Below, in pieces: positions 1 through 9,111 of a DNA stretch of 64,000 bases. The notes below the pieces were generated by a model. It saw only the letters and a program-made list of their open reading frames with translations. It was not told the DNA's origin and searched no databases. Position numbers and translations under genes: made by a program. Numbering within the stretch: position 1 is the first letter of the stretch; each line of letters starts with the position of its first letter. Source of the DNA: JACQSR01 sp042577505 (GTDB lineage Archaea; Nanobdellota; Nanobdellia; Woesearchaeales; JACQSR01); assembly GCA_042577505.1 (NCBI GenBank), contig JBHPEA010000001.1, positions 1 through 64,000 on the forward strand. The letters are read 5' to 3'.

Positions 1-8
1 GTGAAAAA

Positions 9-1187
9 ATGAAACTCTGGAACGAAAAAGAACTAGACAAAGAAATTGAAAAATTCACAGTAGATAAAGATCCTCAATTAGATCTAAAATTAGTAATTTA
101 TGATTGCCAAGCATCAGTAGCCCACGCAAACATGCTCCATAAAATAAAAGTTATAACCAAAGAAGAACTCGATAAACTTAATGAGGGATTAAATGAAATA
201 ATTACATTAAGTAAAGAAGGGAAATTCAAAATAGATTCAGAAGAGGAGGATTGTCATACAGCAATCGAAAACTTCCTAACAAGTAAATTCGGAGAAGTTG
301 GAAAGAAAATCCACACTGCACGTTCAAGAAATGATCAAGTTCTTACAGCATTACGACTTTATGAAAAAGAAGAATTAAAAGAAATCAAGAAATTAGTAGA
401 ATCATTTATTGAAAAATTAAATTCCTTAATTAAAAAATATGGAGAAATTCACCTCCCTGGCTACACACATATGCAGAAAGCCATGCCAACAAACATAAAA
501 ACCTGGCTAGGTAGTTTTCTTGACTCGATGAAAGACAATCTTATCCAGATTGAATGTTGCAACAAGCTAATTGATCAATCACCTCTTGGAAGTGCTGCAG
601 GATTTGGGGTACCAGTCTTCAAAGTAGATAAAAATCTCACGGCAAAGGAAATTGGATTCTCTAAAGTCATGGAAAATCCTCTGTACTGTCAACTAAGTCG
701 GGGAAAATTTGAAGGATTTTACATAAATGTAATCAGTCAAGTAATGTTTGACATAAATAAACTTTCAACAGACCTGATACTCTTTTCGATGCAGGAATTC
801 AATTACATTTCCTTACCTGAAAAATTCTGTACAGGCAGCTCAATAATGCCTCAAAAGAAGAATCCGGACGTTCTAGAATTACTTCGAGCAAAATATTCTA
901 TTGTACTTGGAGAGGAATTCAAAATAAAGAGTCTCATTAGTAATTTGATGTCAGGATACAACAGAGATCTTCAATTAACAAAAGAACCACTAACGAATTC
1001 AATTGAAATCATGAAAAACAGTCTTAATATAATCACCATCTTGTTAGATGGAATCACAATCAACGAACAAAATTGCGAGAAAGCTATGACTAAAGACATT
1101 TATGCAACAGAAAAAGCTTACAAATTAGTAAAGAATGGAACACCTTTTAGAGAAGCATACAAAAAAGTCAAGGAAGAATTAAAGTAG
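9..1187 (+). CDS. argH: Argininosuccinate lyase
   Basis: Cleaves argininosuccinate to arginine and fumarate, the last step of arginine synthesis (fumarase/aspartase superfamily). The superfamily signature GSSIMPQKKNPD lies near residue 278, with HTARSRNDQV near 99 and GYTHMQKAMP near 151, as expected for the tetrameric active site. At 392 aa it is shorter than the usual 450-500 aa; the N-terminal arm and the C-terminal helical domain are trimmed. The start codon overlaps a TGA in another frame (ATGA), so it probably follows an upstream gene in an operon, plausibly argG, outside the window. Its 3' end overlaps the convergent pheT by 9 nt. The family call is secure. Confidence 0.93.
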   Translation: MKLWNEKELDKEIEKFTVDKDPQLDLKLVIYDCQASVAHANMLHKIKVITKEELDKLNEGLNEIITLSKEGKFKIDSEEEDCHTAIENFLTSKFGEVGKKIHTARSRNDQVLTALRLYEKEELKEIKKLVESFIEKLNSLIKKYGEIHLPGYTHMQKAMPTNIKTWLGSFLDSMKDNLIQIECCNKLIDQSPLGSAAGFGVPVFKVDKNLTAKEIGFSKVMENPLYCQLSRGKFEGFYINVISQVMFDINKLSTDLILFSMQEFNYISLPEKFCTGSSIMPQKKNPDVLELLRAKYSIVLGEEFKIKSLISNLMSGYNRDLQLTKEPLTNSIEIMKNSLNIITILLDGITINEQNCEKAMTKDIYATEKAYKLVKNGTPFREAYKKVKEELK

Positions 1188-2819
1188 TACATTCAAGTTA
1201 ATTTCTAGAGCACAAACTGGTACTTCTATTCCAAAATTCTGCAACACTTTTGGATTTATTTCACCAAATATTGCAACTCTTTTACCTTTTAATGTAGCTT
1301 CTGCTACCCTACCTTCTATGAATGATTTATGTTCAATCTCATTAATATTTAAATTGAGACCAAAGGAGCGAATTATTGAATCAAACACCTGTCTTATCTC
1401 AGTATAATCTGCTTTATGATGAGCAGAAACAACAGCAATTTTATCAAAATCATCAACTTCCCCTGCTTTTTTATCTGTAACAATTCCATGTTCAAATATT
1501 TTCTGAGGATATTCAACATGTTTATTCTTTGACAACACATCTAAAAGGATAGGTATTAACCAAGACCTTACAACAGAATAATGTTCTGACATATATTTTT
1601 CTATTTCAACTGTTCCTGGATCTTTTAATTCCATTAACTCATACATTAACTTTTTACTTGAAAGAATTGGACTAAATACTTCCTGATAACCCAATCCACT
1701 TACAATATCACGAGTATTATCAATTAATTGGATGTTAGTTAATGGAACTCCATGAGTATAATTAGTCAAAGGTAATGGAGTAATGTTCATATAACCATAA
1801 CCAATAGCAATATCTTCAATAATATCAACCTGATGCATTATATCTCTTCTGTAATCTGGAATAAATGCTTTACCTTCTTTATAGTCATAACCAACTTTTT
1901 CAAGTGATTTTTTAACTTCTGTTTCAGAAAGTTTGATTCCTAAAACACTTTCGGCTTGTTTAATATTTACTCTCACACTTTCATTAAAGAGACGAGGAGA
2001 TTTCTCAGTTTTATTTGGATATACTACATCCACAGAGTTTATATTGAATCCCCTCTCTTGCAAAGCAAAAGCAAAAATATTCATAGCTTGCTGAATCGCT
2101 TCAAGATCAGTCCCAGTTGCTTCAATAAACAAATGTTCATCCCCAACCTCAACCTTACCTGTAAAATTTGAGTTAATTATTGGTGGGAAACTCAATACTT
2201 CCGCTTTATCATCAATCAAAATAGGATATTTCTTCATTCCTTCCAATATATATGCATACTCCTTTCCTTTTGGTAACTCTTCTAAGATCTCTTGCTGCGT
2301 CATCTCTCTCCTAAACTCTAAAGGAACAAACTTTACAGACTCAGGATCTGTTGCTTTATAGTGAATTGGCCAGGTAATCTTATCATATGAATACACACCA
2401 ATAGCAATCTTCCTTCTCTTCCTTCCAAAACTTTCACATACTTTTTCTTGAAGCTGAACCATCTGTTTTATCAAATAATCATCAATTTTATTCCCTTTTG
2501 CTACAAAACCAGCAACGTAAGGTCTAATTTTTGATACAGAACTATCTACCAAAATCTTATACTTACTAGGATTAACTTTCAAAACATGCTTTCCTTTCTT
2601 TATCCCAAGATAAGACTTCAAGAATAAAGCAAAACCTTCAACACTCCACAAATAAGGTACGTTAGTATCACCAAAATCTATTTTCACTTCATCATTTTCT
2701 TTATCATAACCTTCGAAATCTCCCTTCGCAGCATGACAATATTCCTCAATCTGATTCAAAGTAACCTTTTTCCCAACCAAATTCTGCAAGTCCTTTAATG
2801 AAAAGATTATTGTTGGCAT
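1179..2819 (-). CDS. pheT: Phenylalanyl-tRNA synthetase beta subunit (archaeal type)
   Basis: Beta chain of the (alpha-beta)2 enzyme that charges tRNA-Phe. At 546 aa it matches the compact archaeal/eukaryotic form, which lacks the bacterial N-terminal tRNA-binding and C-terminal anticodon-binding extensions. A B3/B4-like editing region falls in the first half, followed by a B5 domain (around 270-340, with PDYRRDIMHQVDIIEDIAIGYG pattern split across this region) and a catalytic-like C-terminal domain. It is translationally coupled to pheS: the pheS stop and the pheT start share one base (TAATG). Confidence 0.95.
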   Translation of the reverse strand: MPTIIFSLKDLQNLVGKKVTLNQIEEYCHAAKGDFEGYDKENDEVKIDFGDTNVPYLWSVEGFALFLKSYLGIKKGKHVLKVNPSKYKILVDSSVSKIRPYVAGFVAKGNKIDDYLIKQMVQLQEKVCESFGRKRRKIAIGVYSYDKITWPIHYKATDPESVKFVPLEFRREMTQQEILEELPKGKEYAYILEGMKKYPILIDDKAEVLSFPPIINSNFTGKVEVGDEHLFIEATGTDLEAIQQAMNIFAFALQERGFNINSVDVVYPNKTEKSPRLFNESVRVNIKQAESVLGIKLSETEVKKSLEKVGYDYKEGKAFIPDYRRDIMHQVDIIEDIAIGYGYMNITPLPLTNYTHGVPLTNIQLIDNTRDIVSGLGYQEVFSPILSSKKLMYELMELKDPGTVEIEKYMSEHYSVVRSWLIPILLDVLSKNKHVEYPQKIFEHGIVTDKKAGEVDDFDKIAVVSAHHKADYTEIRQVFDSIIRSFGLNLNINEIEHKSFIEGRVAEATLKGKRVAIFGEINPKVLQNFGIEVPVCALEINLNVLL

Positions 2820-4339
2820 TAAATCACCTTTGAATTCCTAAGGAACTCTAAATCATGACTAAATAAATCTCTAATATCTTTCAATCCTAGGTTAAACATT
2901 GCTAACCTATCTATTCCAATACCCCATGCAATAACTGGTGCATCAACACCAAGAGGTTTTGTCATCTCTGGCCTAAAGATTCCACTTCCACCTAACTCTA
3001 TCCAACCTAATTCAGGATGTTTTGCATGAAGCTCTGCACTAGGTTCCGTAAATGGAAAATAAGCAGGCGTAATCTTAACTTGCTCAGTTTGACAAAACTC
3101 TTCAGCAAACATTTTAAGTAAACCAATCAGATGTCTAAAGTTAAGACCCTCTTCTACTACAAATCCCTCAGTTTGATTGAAATCAGGTAAATGTGTAGCA
3201 TCAATTACGTCATATCGGAAACATCTTGCGATTGCAAAATACTTACCAGGAATTTCTAATTCTTTTGATGTAAGCATTCTAGCACTACAAGCAGTAGTTT
3301 GAGTTCTAAGTAAATGTCTATGAGTTCTTTTTACATCAAAATTATAGCCCCACCCTTTACTCCCTGTTTTAAATCCATTTTCATGAGCATCTTTTACTCT
3401 TTTAACAAGTTCAGCATCAATCTTACCAAACTTTGGTTCTTTTATGTAATAAGCATCATGAATATCCCTAGCAGAATGGAATTGAGGCATGTACAAAGCA
3501 TCCATATTCCAAAAGTCAGTCTCAACAATAGGACCTTTCATCTCTTTGAAACCAAGAGAAACAAACTTTCTCCTCACTTCATCCAAGAAAATCCTATAAT
3601 GTTGTTTCCTTCCACCATATACAGCAGGTACATTGATTTTGACGTCAAATCTTCTAAACTTCTTATCTTTCCAAGCTCCTGTCTTCAACATTTCTGAAGT
3701 CAAACTATCTTCAAACTTTCCAAGCTTAGAACTTTTTTCGATAGCTTTCTTACCTTCTGCTGTTAAAACTGCAGATTTAACTTTCTGAGTTGTAACAACA
3801 ACAATATCTTTTCTTTTTCGTAAATTAGTAAGCGCAAATTTCTCCTCATCTTCTAAAGAGTTTATATCAAGAGGAAATGCCTTCTTCAAAAAAACTTCTT
3901 CAAGAAAACCTTTGTCAAGCAATTTTTTCCCTTGATCAGTAATTGAAACAATGACTTTCTTATCCTTTTTAACATCAATTGCAGCTTTTCCTTTCAAAGC
4001 ACCAAGACTAGCACCAATCTCTTCCCTTTCCAATCCAGCACTCTTTTCAATTTGATCAAGTTCAAGCGATTTTGACTTAATAGCTTTCAGAAATCTACTC
4101 TCAGGCAACCCTTTTGCAACGTATTCAGCTCCGTTCTTCCCTAAAGAAACAACATCAGTTACTTTCTCATTAATTTTCACTAAATCTTTATTTTGAAGCC
4201 ACTGAAAAGCCCTCATTACTTCAACTTCTTGTAATCCAGTCTCATTAGCGACTTCTTGAACATTCTTTTCACTAGTTAAAGTTGGAAATACTTTCCTTTC
4301 CAAAGGATGAAAACTCTGAATTACTTTACTAATGTCCAT
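2819..4339 (-). CDS. pheS: Phenylalanyl-tRNA synthetase alpha subunit (archaeal type)
   Basis: Catalytic class II subunit. The first 200 or so residues form stacked winged-helix DNA/tRNA-binding domains (archaeal and eukaryotic PheS feature). The aminoacylation core follows, with motif 2 around FAIARCFRYDVIDATHLPDFNQ (residues 366-387, FRxD signature) and motif 3 near the C-terminus in GIGIDRLAMF. The length of 506 aa is normal for archaea. It is first in a two-gene operon with pheT. A TTTAAA box 27 nt upstream fits a leaderless mRNA starting at this ATG. Confidence 0.95.
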   Translation of the reverse strand: MDISKVIQSFHPLERKVFPTLTSEKNVQEVANETGLQEVEVMRAFQWLQNKDLVKINEKVTDVVSLGKNGAEYVAKGLPESRFLKAIKSKSLELDQIEKSAGLEREEIGASLGALKGKAAIDVKKDKKVIVSITDQGKKLLDKGFLEEVFLKKAFPLDINSLEDEEKFALTNLRKRKDIVVVTTQKVKSAVLTAEGKKAIEKSSKLGKFEDSLTSEMLKTGAWKDKKFRRFDVKINVPAVYGGRKQHYRIFLDEVRRKFVSLGFKEMKGPIVETDFWNMDALYMPQFHSARDIHDAYYIKEPKFGKIDAELVKRVKDAHENGFKTGSKGWGYNFDVKRTHRHLLRTQTTACSARMLTSKELEIPGKYFAIARCFRYDVIDATHLPDFNQTEGFVVEEGLNFRHLIGLLKMFAEEFCQTEQVKITPAYFPFTEPSAELHAKHPELGWIELGGSGIFRPEMTKPLGVDAPVIAWGIGIDRLAMFNLGLKDIRDLFSHDLEFLRNSKVI

Positions 4340-4360
4340 AGACCAGATTGTTTAGCCGAT

Positions 4361-4370
4361 GTTTTTAAAA
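4361..4370 (-). promoter_or_regulatory. TATA box for pheS-pheT
   Basis: The core TTTAAA at 4364-4369 is centred 27 nt upstream of the pheS ATG, the spacing expected when transcription begins at or next to the start codon. The same intergenic space must hold the pcm promoter. For that gene, the AAATTTAAG-like box near 4380-4388, about 27 nt before the ATG at 4412, is the better match. Confidence 0.6.
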
Positions 4371-4411
4371 GTATGGATAAATTTAAGAAGTGTAATTATT
4401 ATCAGCGATTT

Positions 4412-5053
4412 ATGTTTGAAAAATCCGAACTAATCCAATTCTGGAAGATTAATTTCAAGTTTAAAGAGAAAGAATTGGAAGCTTTTGAAGAAATTAATAG
4501 GGAAGATTTCGTGACAGATGAATTGAAGGGGAAAGCATACAAGGACGTTCCTCTTCCAATATTAAGGGGAAAAACAATTTCTCAACCAACAACTGTAATG
4601 ATAATGACTTCTTTACTAAATTTAAAAGAAGGAGAAAAAGTTTTGGAAGTTGGAACCGGTTCAGGATATCAAGCAGCAATTATTGCTAAAATCATAGGCC
4701 CAAAAGGAAAAGTAATCTCAACAGAAGTTGTACCAGAACTTGTCAACTTCGCAAGGGAGAATCTAAAAAAAGCTAACCTAAAGAACGTTAAAATCCTAGA
4801 AGAAGATGGATCAAAAGGCTGTAAAAAGGAAGCCCCCTTTGATAAAGTAATCATAACCGCAGCTTGCAAAGAATTTCCTCATGAACTTATTGACCAAATG
4901 AAAGAAAACGGAATCATTGTGGGCCCAGTTGGTGACAAACATCAACAAGAACTGGTTAGGGGAATTAAAGAAAAGGGTGGAAAACTAAGCCTAGAATTCT
5001 TCGGCCCCTTCTTATTTTCTCCTATGTATGGTAAGTACGGATTTGAGGATTAA
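4412..5053 (+). CDS. pcm: Protein-L-isoaspartate O-methyltransferase
   Basis: Repairs isoaspartyl damage in proteins using S-adenosylmethionine. Family hallmarks are LRGKTISQPTTV (substrate site), the SAM motif VLEVGTGSGYQAA and PVGDKHQQELVR near the C-terminus. The reading frame is open further upstream to 4307, inside pheS. I chose the ATG at 4412 because it gives 213 aa, the normal family length, starts just before the first conserved helix, and lies about 27 nt from an AT-rich TATA-like box. An ATG at 4373 is the alternative. Confidence 0.88.
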   Translation: MFEKSELIQFWKINFKFKEKELEAFEEINREDFVTDELKGKAYKDVPLPILRGKTISQPTTVMIMTSLLNLKEGEKVLEVGTGSGYQAAIIAKIIGPKGKVISTEVVPELVNFARENLKKANLKNVKILEEDGSKGCKKEAPFDKVIITAACKEFPHELIDQMKENGIIVGPVGDKHQQELVRGIKEKGGKLSLEFFGPFLFSPMYGKYGFED

Positions 5054-5059
5054 GTAAAG

Positions 5060-5070
5060 TTTATAAAATA
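5060..5070 (+). promoter_or_regulatory. TATA box of the first tandem esterase
   Basis: TTTATAAAATA ends 20 nt before the ATG at 5091 and is centred about 26 nt from it. This fixes the start at ATG 5091 rather than the upstream in-frame TTG at 5076, and implies a leaderless mRNA. Confidence 0.6.
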
Positions 5071-5090
5071 AGAAATTGGGATTTACTTTA

Positions 5091-6161
5091 ATGAGAAAAA
5101 ATACGTTTTTTTCCTTGCTTTTTATCTTATTAGTTATTTCTAGCTGCGGTGCAAAAGATAAAGATGGAGATGGATTTACACCTCCTGATGATTGTGATGA
5201 TGGAAATTCAAATATACATCCCAACTCTATCGAATATTGCTTTGACGGAGTCGATAATGATTGTGATGGCATTGCAGATGTAGGGCCAATTTGTGATTTA
5301 GAATGCAAAGAAACCGATGATTACATTTTTTGTCCAAATGTGCCTTATAAGATCATGTCTGGTGTAGACCCTTCTTTGTTGAGTGTTGACCTTTACTTTC
5401 CAAAAGAACTAAGATCTTCAGATAGAGAATATCCAGTAATGATGTATGTCCATGGCGGTGGATGGACTATTGGAGACAAAAGTAACACCCATTCAAAGGA
5501 TGAGTTTTTCACAGAGAATAATTATATTTTTATATCTGTGAATTATAGGTTAACTTCATTTGATTTTAGTACTGGATATCACAATGGTATTAAGTATCCA
5601 CACCATAATGAAGATCTTGCTTCTGCAATAAATTGGGTATATGATAATATTCGATATTTTAGGGGAGATATTAATAATCTACTTTTAATGGGACATTCAG
5701 TTGGGGGTGGAATGGTAGCGGCAGTAGGAACTAATGAGCGTTTCTTAGAGACTGAAGGACTTACATTAAATAATATTAAATGCGTCGTTGTATTAGATCA
5801 TGCAGGATTAAATATTACTGAAAGGATGAGTAATTGTCTTGAGCCAGTACCTGAAAATACCTGCGATGGTTATATTGCTGTATTTGGGTATGACCCCCTT
5901 ACTAGATATGTTGCTTCGCCTATTAATAATATTGAATCCAATAAGAACATTCCTAAATTCTTTTTAGTTACAAAGAACAATCCCTTTTCAATCTCCAGAT
6001 CAAAAGTATTTGCAGATAAATTAAGTAAAAATTCTATTTATAACAAATTACTCACAGTTGACTACACCCATAGACAAATAAATGTAAGATTTGGAGATGA
6101 TAGAGATACAATAATGACACCTTATGTGTATGAATTCTTAGAAACGAAGTGTACTAGATAA
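5091..6161 (+). CDS. Secreted lipoprotein-like esterase with MopE metal-binding motif (paralogue 1)
   Basis: The signal peptide ends in a lipobox-like ISSC (Cys about residue 19). A MopE-type acidic metal-binding repeat follows (about 24-66: DKDGDGF, DCDD, DNDCDG), then a Cys-rich linker and an alpha/beta-hydrolase domain of the carboxylesterase/BD-FAE type. The oxyanion motif HGGGW is near residue 121 and the nucleophile elbow GHSVGGG near 204; a candidate catalytic His is in DYTHRQ near the C-terminus. It probably acts outside the cell on an ester substrate, which cannot be specified. It is followed by two paralogues. Its elbow has Val where the other two have Ala. Confidence 0.8.
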   Translation: MRKNTFFSLLFILLVISSCGAKDKDGDGFTPPDDCDDGNSNIHPNSIEYCFDGVDNDCDGIADVGPICDLECKETDDYIFCPNVPYKIMSGVDPSLLSVDLYFPKELRSSDREYPVMMYVHGGGWTIGDKSNTHSKDEFFTENNYIFISVNYRLTSFDFSTGYHNGIKYPHHNEDLASAINWVYDNIRYFRGDINNLLLMGHSVGGGMVAAVGTNERFLETEGLTLNNIKCVVVLDHAGLNITERMSNCLEPVPENTCDGYIAVFGYDPLTRYVASPINNIESNKNIPKFFLVTKNNPFSISRSKVFADKLSKNSIYNKLLTVDYTHRQINVRFGDDRDTIMTPYVYEFLETKCTR

Positions 6162-6192
6162 CCTTTTTAAATAAATCAAGTACCACCCTTAC

Positions 6193-7182
6193 ATGAGGAA
6201 ATGGATAGTAATCCTGTTTATATTGATGGCAATTCTTCTAATTGCCGGTAAATGCGAAGGGCGAGATAGACAAAATACTACAGAACCTGTAAATCTCACT
6301 CCAAAAGATCCCCCTCATATCACCCCAGAGGATCCTGGAGAAATATCTACCATTCCAAATGGCTGTTCTTCTAAGACTGATTATATTGAATGTAAGGATA
6401 TTGAGTATAAGTCAATTAGCGGTGTAGATGAAGACCTTTTAAGTTTGGATGTTTATATGCCGAAGAGTGATGGAGAATATCCAGTTATTGTTTACATTCA
6501 CGGTGGTGGTTGGAATAAAGGAGATAAAGGTTTAATTTACTCTAAGGATGAACACTTTACAAGCAAAGGATATGTATTTGTGAGTATCAATTACAGATTA
6601 ACTGAAGAGAAAAGAGGAAAACATAATGGTGTAATGTACCCAATGCATAATGAAGATGCAGCGTCTGCTATAAAATGGGTAAATGATAATATTGAGGATT
6701 ACAGAGGAAATGATAATTTGATTTTAATGGGACATTCTGCAGGTGGTGGAATAATGGCAGCTATTGCGGTAGATAGTAAGTATCTTAACGCAGAAGGAAT
6801 GTCCTTAAGTGATATTGATTGTGCAATTTCAATTGATGCGAGTGGTTTTGATATAAACGAACGTCTTGACAACTGCTTTTTAGCAGCCCAGTGTGATGTT
6901 TTCACCAATGCATTTGGTGAAGATAAAGATATTTGGACAGAGGCATCCCCTATAAATAAGATTAGCTCAAGCGTACCAGACTTCTTTGTTGCAACAACTG
7001 GCGGTATGAGGCTAGATTACACACAAGCATTTGTTGATGAGTTAGACGAACACAATGTAAATAATGAAATGAAAGTTCTTTCACAATACGGCCACATTAC
7101 AATTGATTCTAAATTAGGTAAGTCAGGAGAGACAATAACAACTGAAGTTCAGAAGTTCTTGGATGATAGTTGTATTTGGTAA
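6193..7182 (+). CDS. Secreted esterase (paralogue 2, no MopE motif)
   Basis: An N-terminal hydrophobic signal segment (residues 4-19) ends in GKC, a possible lipidation or export site. A Pro/Thr-rich spacer of about 30 residues replaces the MopE motif of its neighbours. The alpha/beta-hydrolase domain has HGGGWNKGDKG near residue 104 and the nucleophile elbow GHSAGGG near 181. The candidate His is in QYGHITID near residue 302. Two Cys pairs are conserved with the paralogues (NCFLAAQC region). It has its own TTTAAA box at 6166-6171, 24 nt before the ATG, so the three genes look independently transcribed although tandem. Confidence 0.8.
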   Translation: MRKWIVILFILMAILLIAGKCEGRDRQNTTEPVNLTPKDPPHITPEDPGEISTIPNGCSSKTDYIECKDIEYKSISGVDEDLLSLDVYMPKSDGEYPVIVYIHGGGWNKGDKGLIYSKDEHFTSKGYVFVSINYRLTEEKRGKHNGVMYPMHNEDAASAIKWVNDNIEDYRGNDNLILMGHSAGGGIMAAIAVDSKYLNAEGMSLSDIDCAISIDASGFDINERLDNCFLAAQCDVFTNAFGEDKDIWTEASPINKISSSVPDFFVATTGGMRLDYTQAFVDELDEHNVNNEMKVLSQYGHITIDSKLGKSGETITTEVQKFLDDSCIW

Positions 7183-7215
7183 AATTTATATAACCCTAAT
7201 CTTTAATATCTCTTA

Positions 7216-8289
7216 ATGAAGAAAATTGATCAACTAAATGGATTTTTATCTCTTGTTTTGATAATTATTATGATCTCTGGATGTGATCCTGTAACTCCTA
7301 CAGATGATGACCTTGATGGTTATGTTACACCAGATGACTGTGATGATAATAATTATGATATAAATCCAGGTGTTGCTGAAGTATGCGACGATGAATTAGA
7401 TAATGATTGTGATGGGGATATTGATATGGCAGATAGTAATTGTGGTGCAGTTAGTTGTGAAACAACAACGGATTATATTCAGTGTATGGATATCCCCTAT
7501 AAATACATAGAAGGTGTTGATTCAAATCTTTTAAGCCTTGACGTATATACTCCAAAAATAGATCCATTAACAAACTACCCTGTATTAATTTATATCCATG
7601 GAGGGGGGTGGCAATCTGGAGACAAGAGTGACGTGTTTCACAAAGATGAGTACTTTACAAGTAAGGATTTTGTTTTTGTTAGTGTAAATTACAGATTAAC
7701 TGAAGTGAATGGAGACCATAATGGAGTAATGTACCCAATGCATAACCAGGATGTGGCATCTGCTGTAAAATGGGTATATGACAACATTGAAAATTATAAG
7801 GGCGATAAAAGTAATCTTATAATACTTGGCCATTCAGCAGGAGGGGGTATAGGTGCAGCAATAACAACTGATAGGAGATTCCTTGAAGCAGAGGATTTAT
7901 CTTTGAATAACATTAAATGTATGATATCTTTGGATTCATCTGGTTTGAATATTACGGAACGTATAGAGAATTGTTATTTAATGGGGCAGTGCGAGAGGTT
8001 CTATAATTCATTTAGCCCAGATGATGAAGATTTATGGTATAAAGCATCCCCTATAAATTATATCGAACCAGGTATTGGAATACCTACTTATTTTGTAATA
8101 ACAACAGGCAGGACTCGTTTAGCATATACTGAAGAGTTTGAAAGGGCCTTGGGAAATCAGGTTCTCCATGATTATGAAGTTTTGAATCAATACCACCATA
8201 TTAATATTGATACAAACCTTGGAGAATCTGATGAGGATAAAGTAACAGAAGAAGTAAAAGATTTTTTAGATACTTATTGTGTTGAGTAG
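7216..8289 (+). CDS. Secreted lipoprotein-like esterase with MopE metal-binding motif (paralogue 3)
   Basis: The lipobox-like MISGC occurs at about residue 23, followed by a MopE-type repeat (DDDLDGY, DDCDDNN, DNDCDGD) over residues 30-70. The alpha/beta hydrolase has HGGGWQSGDKS near 127, GHSAGGG near 207 and the candidate His in QYHHINID near the end. It is closest in motif spelling to paralogue 2 (YFTSKDFVFVSVNYRLTE compared with HFTSKGYVFVSINYRLTE). A TTTATATAA box about 27 nt before the ATG gives it a separate promoter. Substrate unknown; surface location inferred. Confidence 0.8.
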   Translation: MKKIDQLNGFLSLVLIIIMISGCDPVTPTDDDLDGYVTPDDCDDNNYDINPGVAEVCDDELDNDCDGDIDMADSNCGAVSCETTTDYIQCMDIPYKYIEGVDSNLLSLDVYTPKIDPLTNYPVLIYIHGGGWQSGDKSDVFHKDEYFTSKDFVFVSVNYRLTEVNGDHNGVMYPMHNQDVASAVKWVYDNIENYKGDKSNLIILGHSAGGGIGAAITTDRRFLEAEDLSLNNIKCMISLDSSGLNITERIENCYLMGQCERFYNSFSPDDEDLWYKASPINYIEPGIGIPTYFVITTGRTRLAYTEEFERALGNQVLHDYEVLNQYHHINIDTNLGESDEDKVTEEVKDFLDTYCVE

Positions 8290-8304
8290 GTAACTAATCT
8301 AAAT

Positions 8305-9111
8305 TCAATATTCCCTAGGATAACTACCTAATACTTTCAGAATAAAGTTTTTTTCTATTGCAGTAAAGGCATCTTTAACTTTTTCATCGTCTTTGTGGCC
8401 GATGAGATCTATATAAAATACATAGTCACCAAGTTTACCTTTAGCAGGTCTTGATTCTATCTTAGATAAGTTAATCTTTCTATTAGAAAATTCACCTAAT
8501 AAAGAATACAATAGACCTGGTTTGTCAACATTTGGGATTATTGAGATTGAAGTTCTATCATTTCCAGTTGGCTGGGTAAAACCATCTCCAATCAAAATAA
8601 ACCTCGTAACATTATTCTTACTGTCTTGGATCCCTTCTTCAATTATCTTTACACCATTCAAATCTTCAGCAGTAGATGGAACAATCGCAGCAGCATCCCC
8701 TTTTTTCTGAGATAATTTTTGTGCAGATAATGAATTTGAGTTAGTAAAAGTTATTTCTGACTTTGGAAGGTTCTTTCTTAGATATATTTCACATTGTTCG
8801 TAAGCTTGTAAGGTGGTGTAGATGTTCTTAATTTTATTTAGAGGAACGTAAGAAGCCAAATTATGTTTTACTGGAACAATTATCTCTTTCTGTATCTTTA
8901 AATTGAACTTTTGAAGACAATCTACTGTAATACCAACAGTTCCAGATATCGAATTTTCTAAAGGAACGATTCCAAGTTCACTTTCCTTCGACTTTACAGA
9001 ATCAAATACATCATAGATTGTATCTTTGAAAATAATCTTTGCTTCAGGATCATACTTCTTCACAGCTTCATGAGAGAAAGTCCCTTTAGGTCCTAGTGTT
9101 GCAACATTCAT
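8305..9111 (-). CDS. pheA: Prephenate dehydratase
   Basis: Converts prephenate to phenylpyruvate for phenylalanine synthesis. The catalytic domain (about 1-180) begins with VATLGPKGTFSHEA and ends with the TRF motif (NVTRFILIG). It is followed by an ACT regulatory domain (about 190-268) with the ESRP motif, which in this family binds phenylalanine for feedback inhibition. There is no fused chorismate mutase domain, so that activity must lie elsewhere. The start overlaps the tyrA stop by 4 nt, so the two are co-transcribed. Confidence 0.94.
   Translation of the reverse strand: MNVATLGPKGTFSHEAVKKYDPEAKIIFKDTIYDVFDSVKSKESELGIVPLENSISGTVGITVDCLQKFNLKIQKEIIVPVKHNLASYVPLNKIKNIYTTLQAYEQCEIYLRKNLPKSEITFTNSNSLSAQKLSQKKGDAAAIVPSTAEDLNGVKIIEEGIQDSKNNVTRFILIGDGFTQPTGNDRTSISIIPNVDKPGLLYSLLGEFSNRKINLSKIESRPAKGKLGDYVFYIDLIGHKDDEKVKDAFTAIEKNFILKVLGSYPREY

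Noticed and set aside
4307..4411. N-terminal extension of pcm overlapping pheS
   Set aside because: It lacks family similarity and lies upstream of both candidate TATA boxes.
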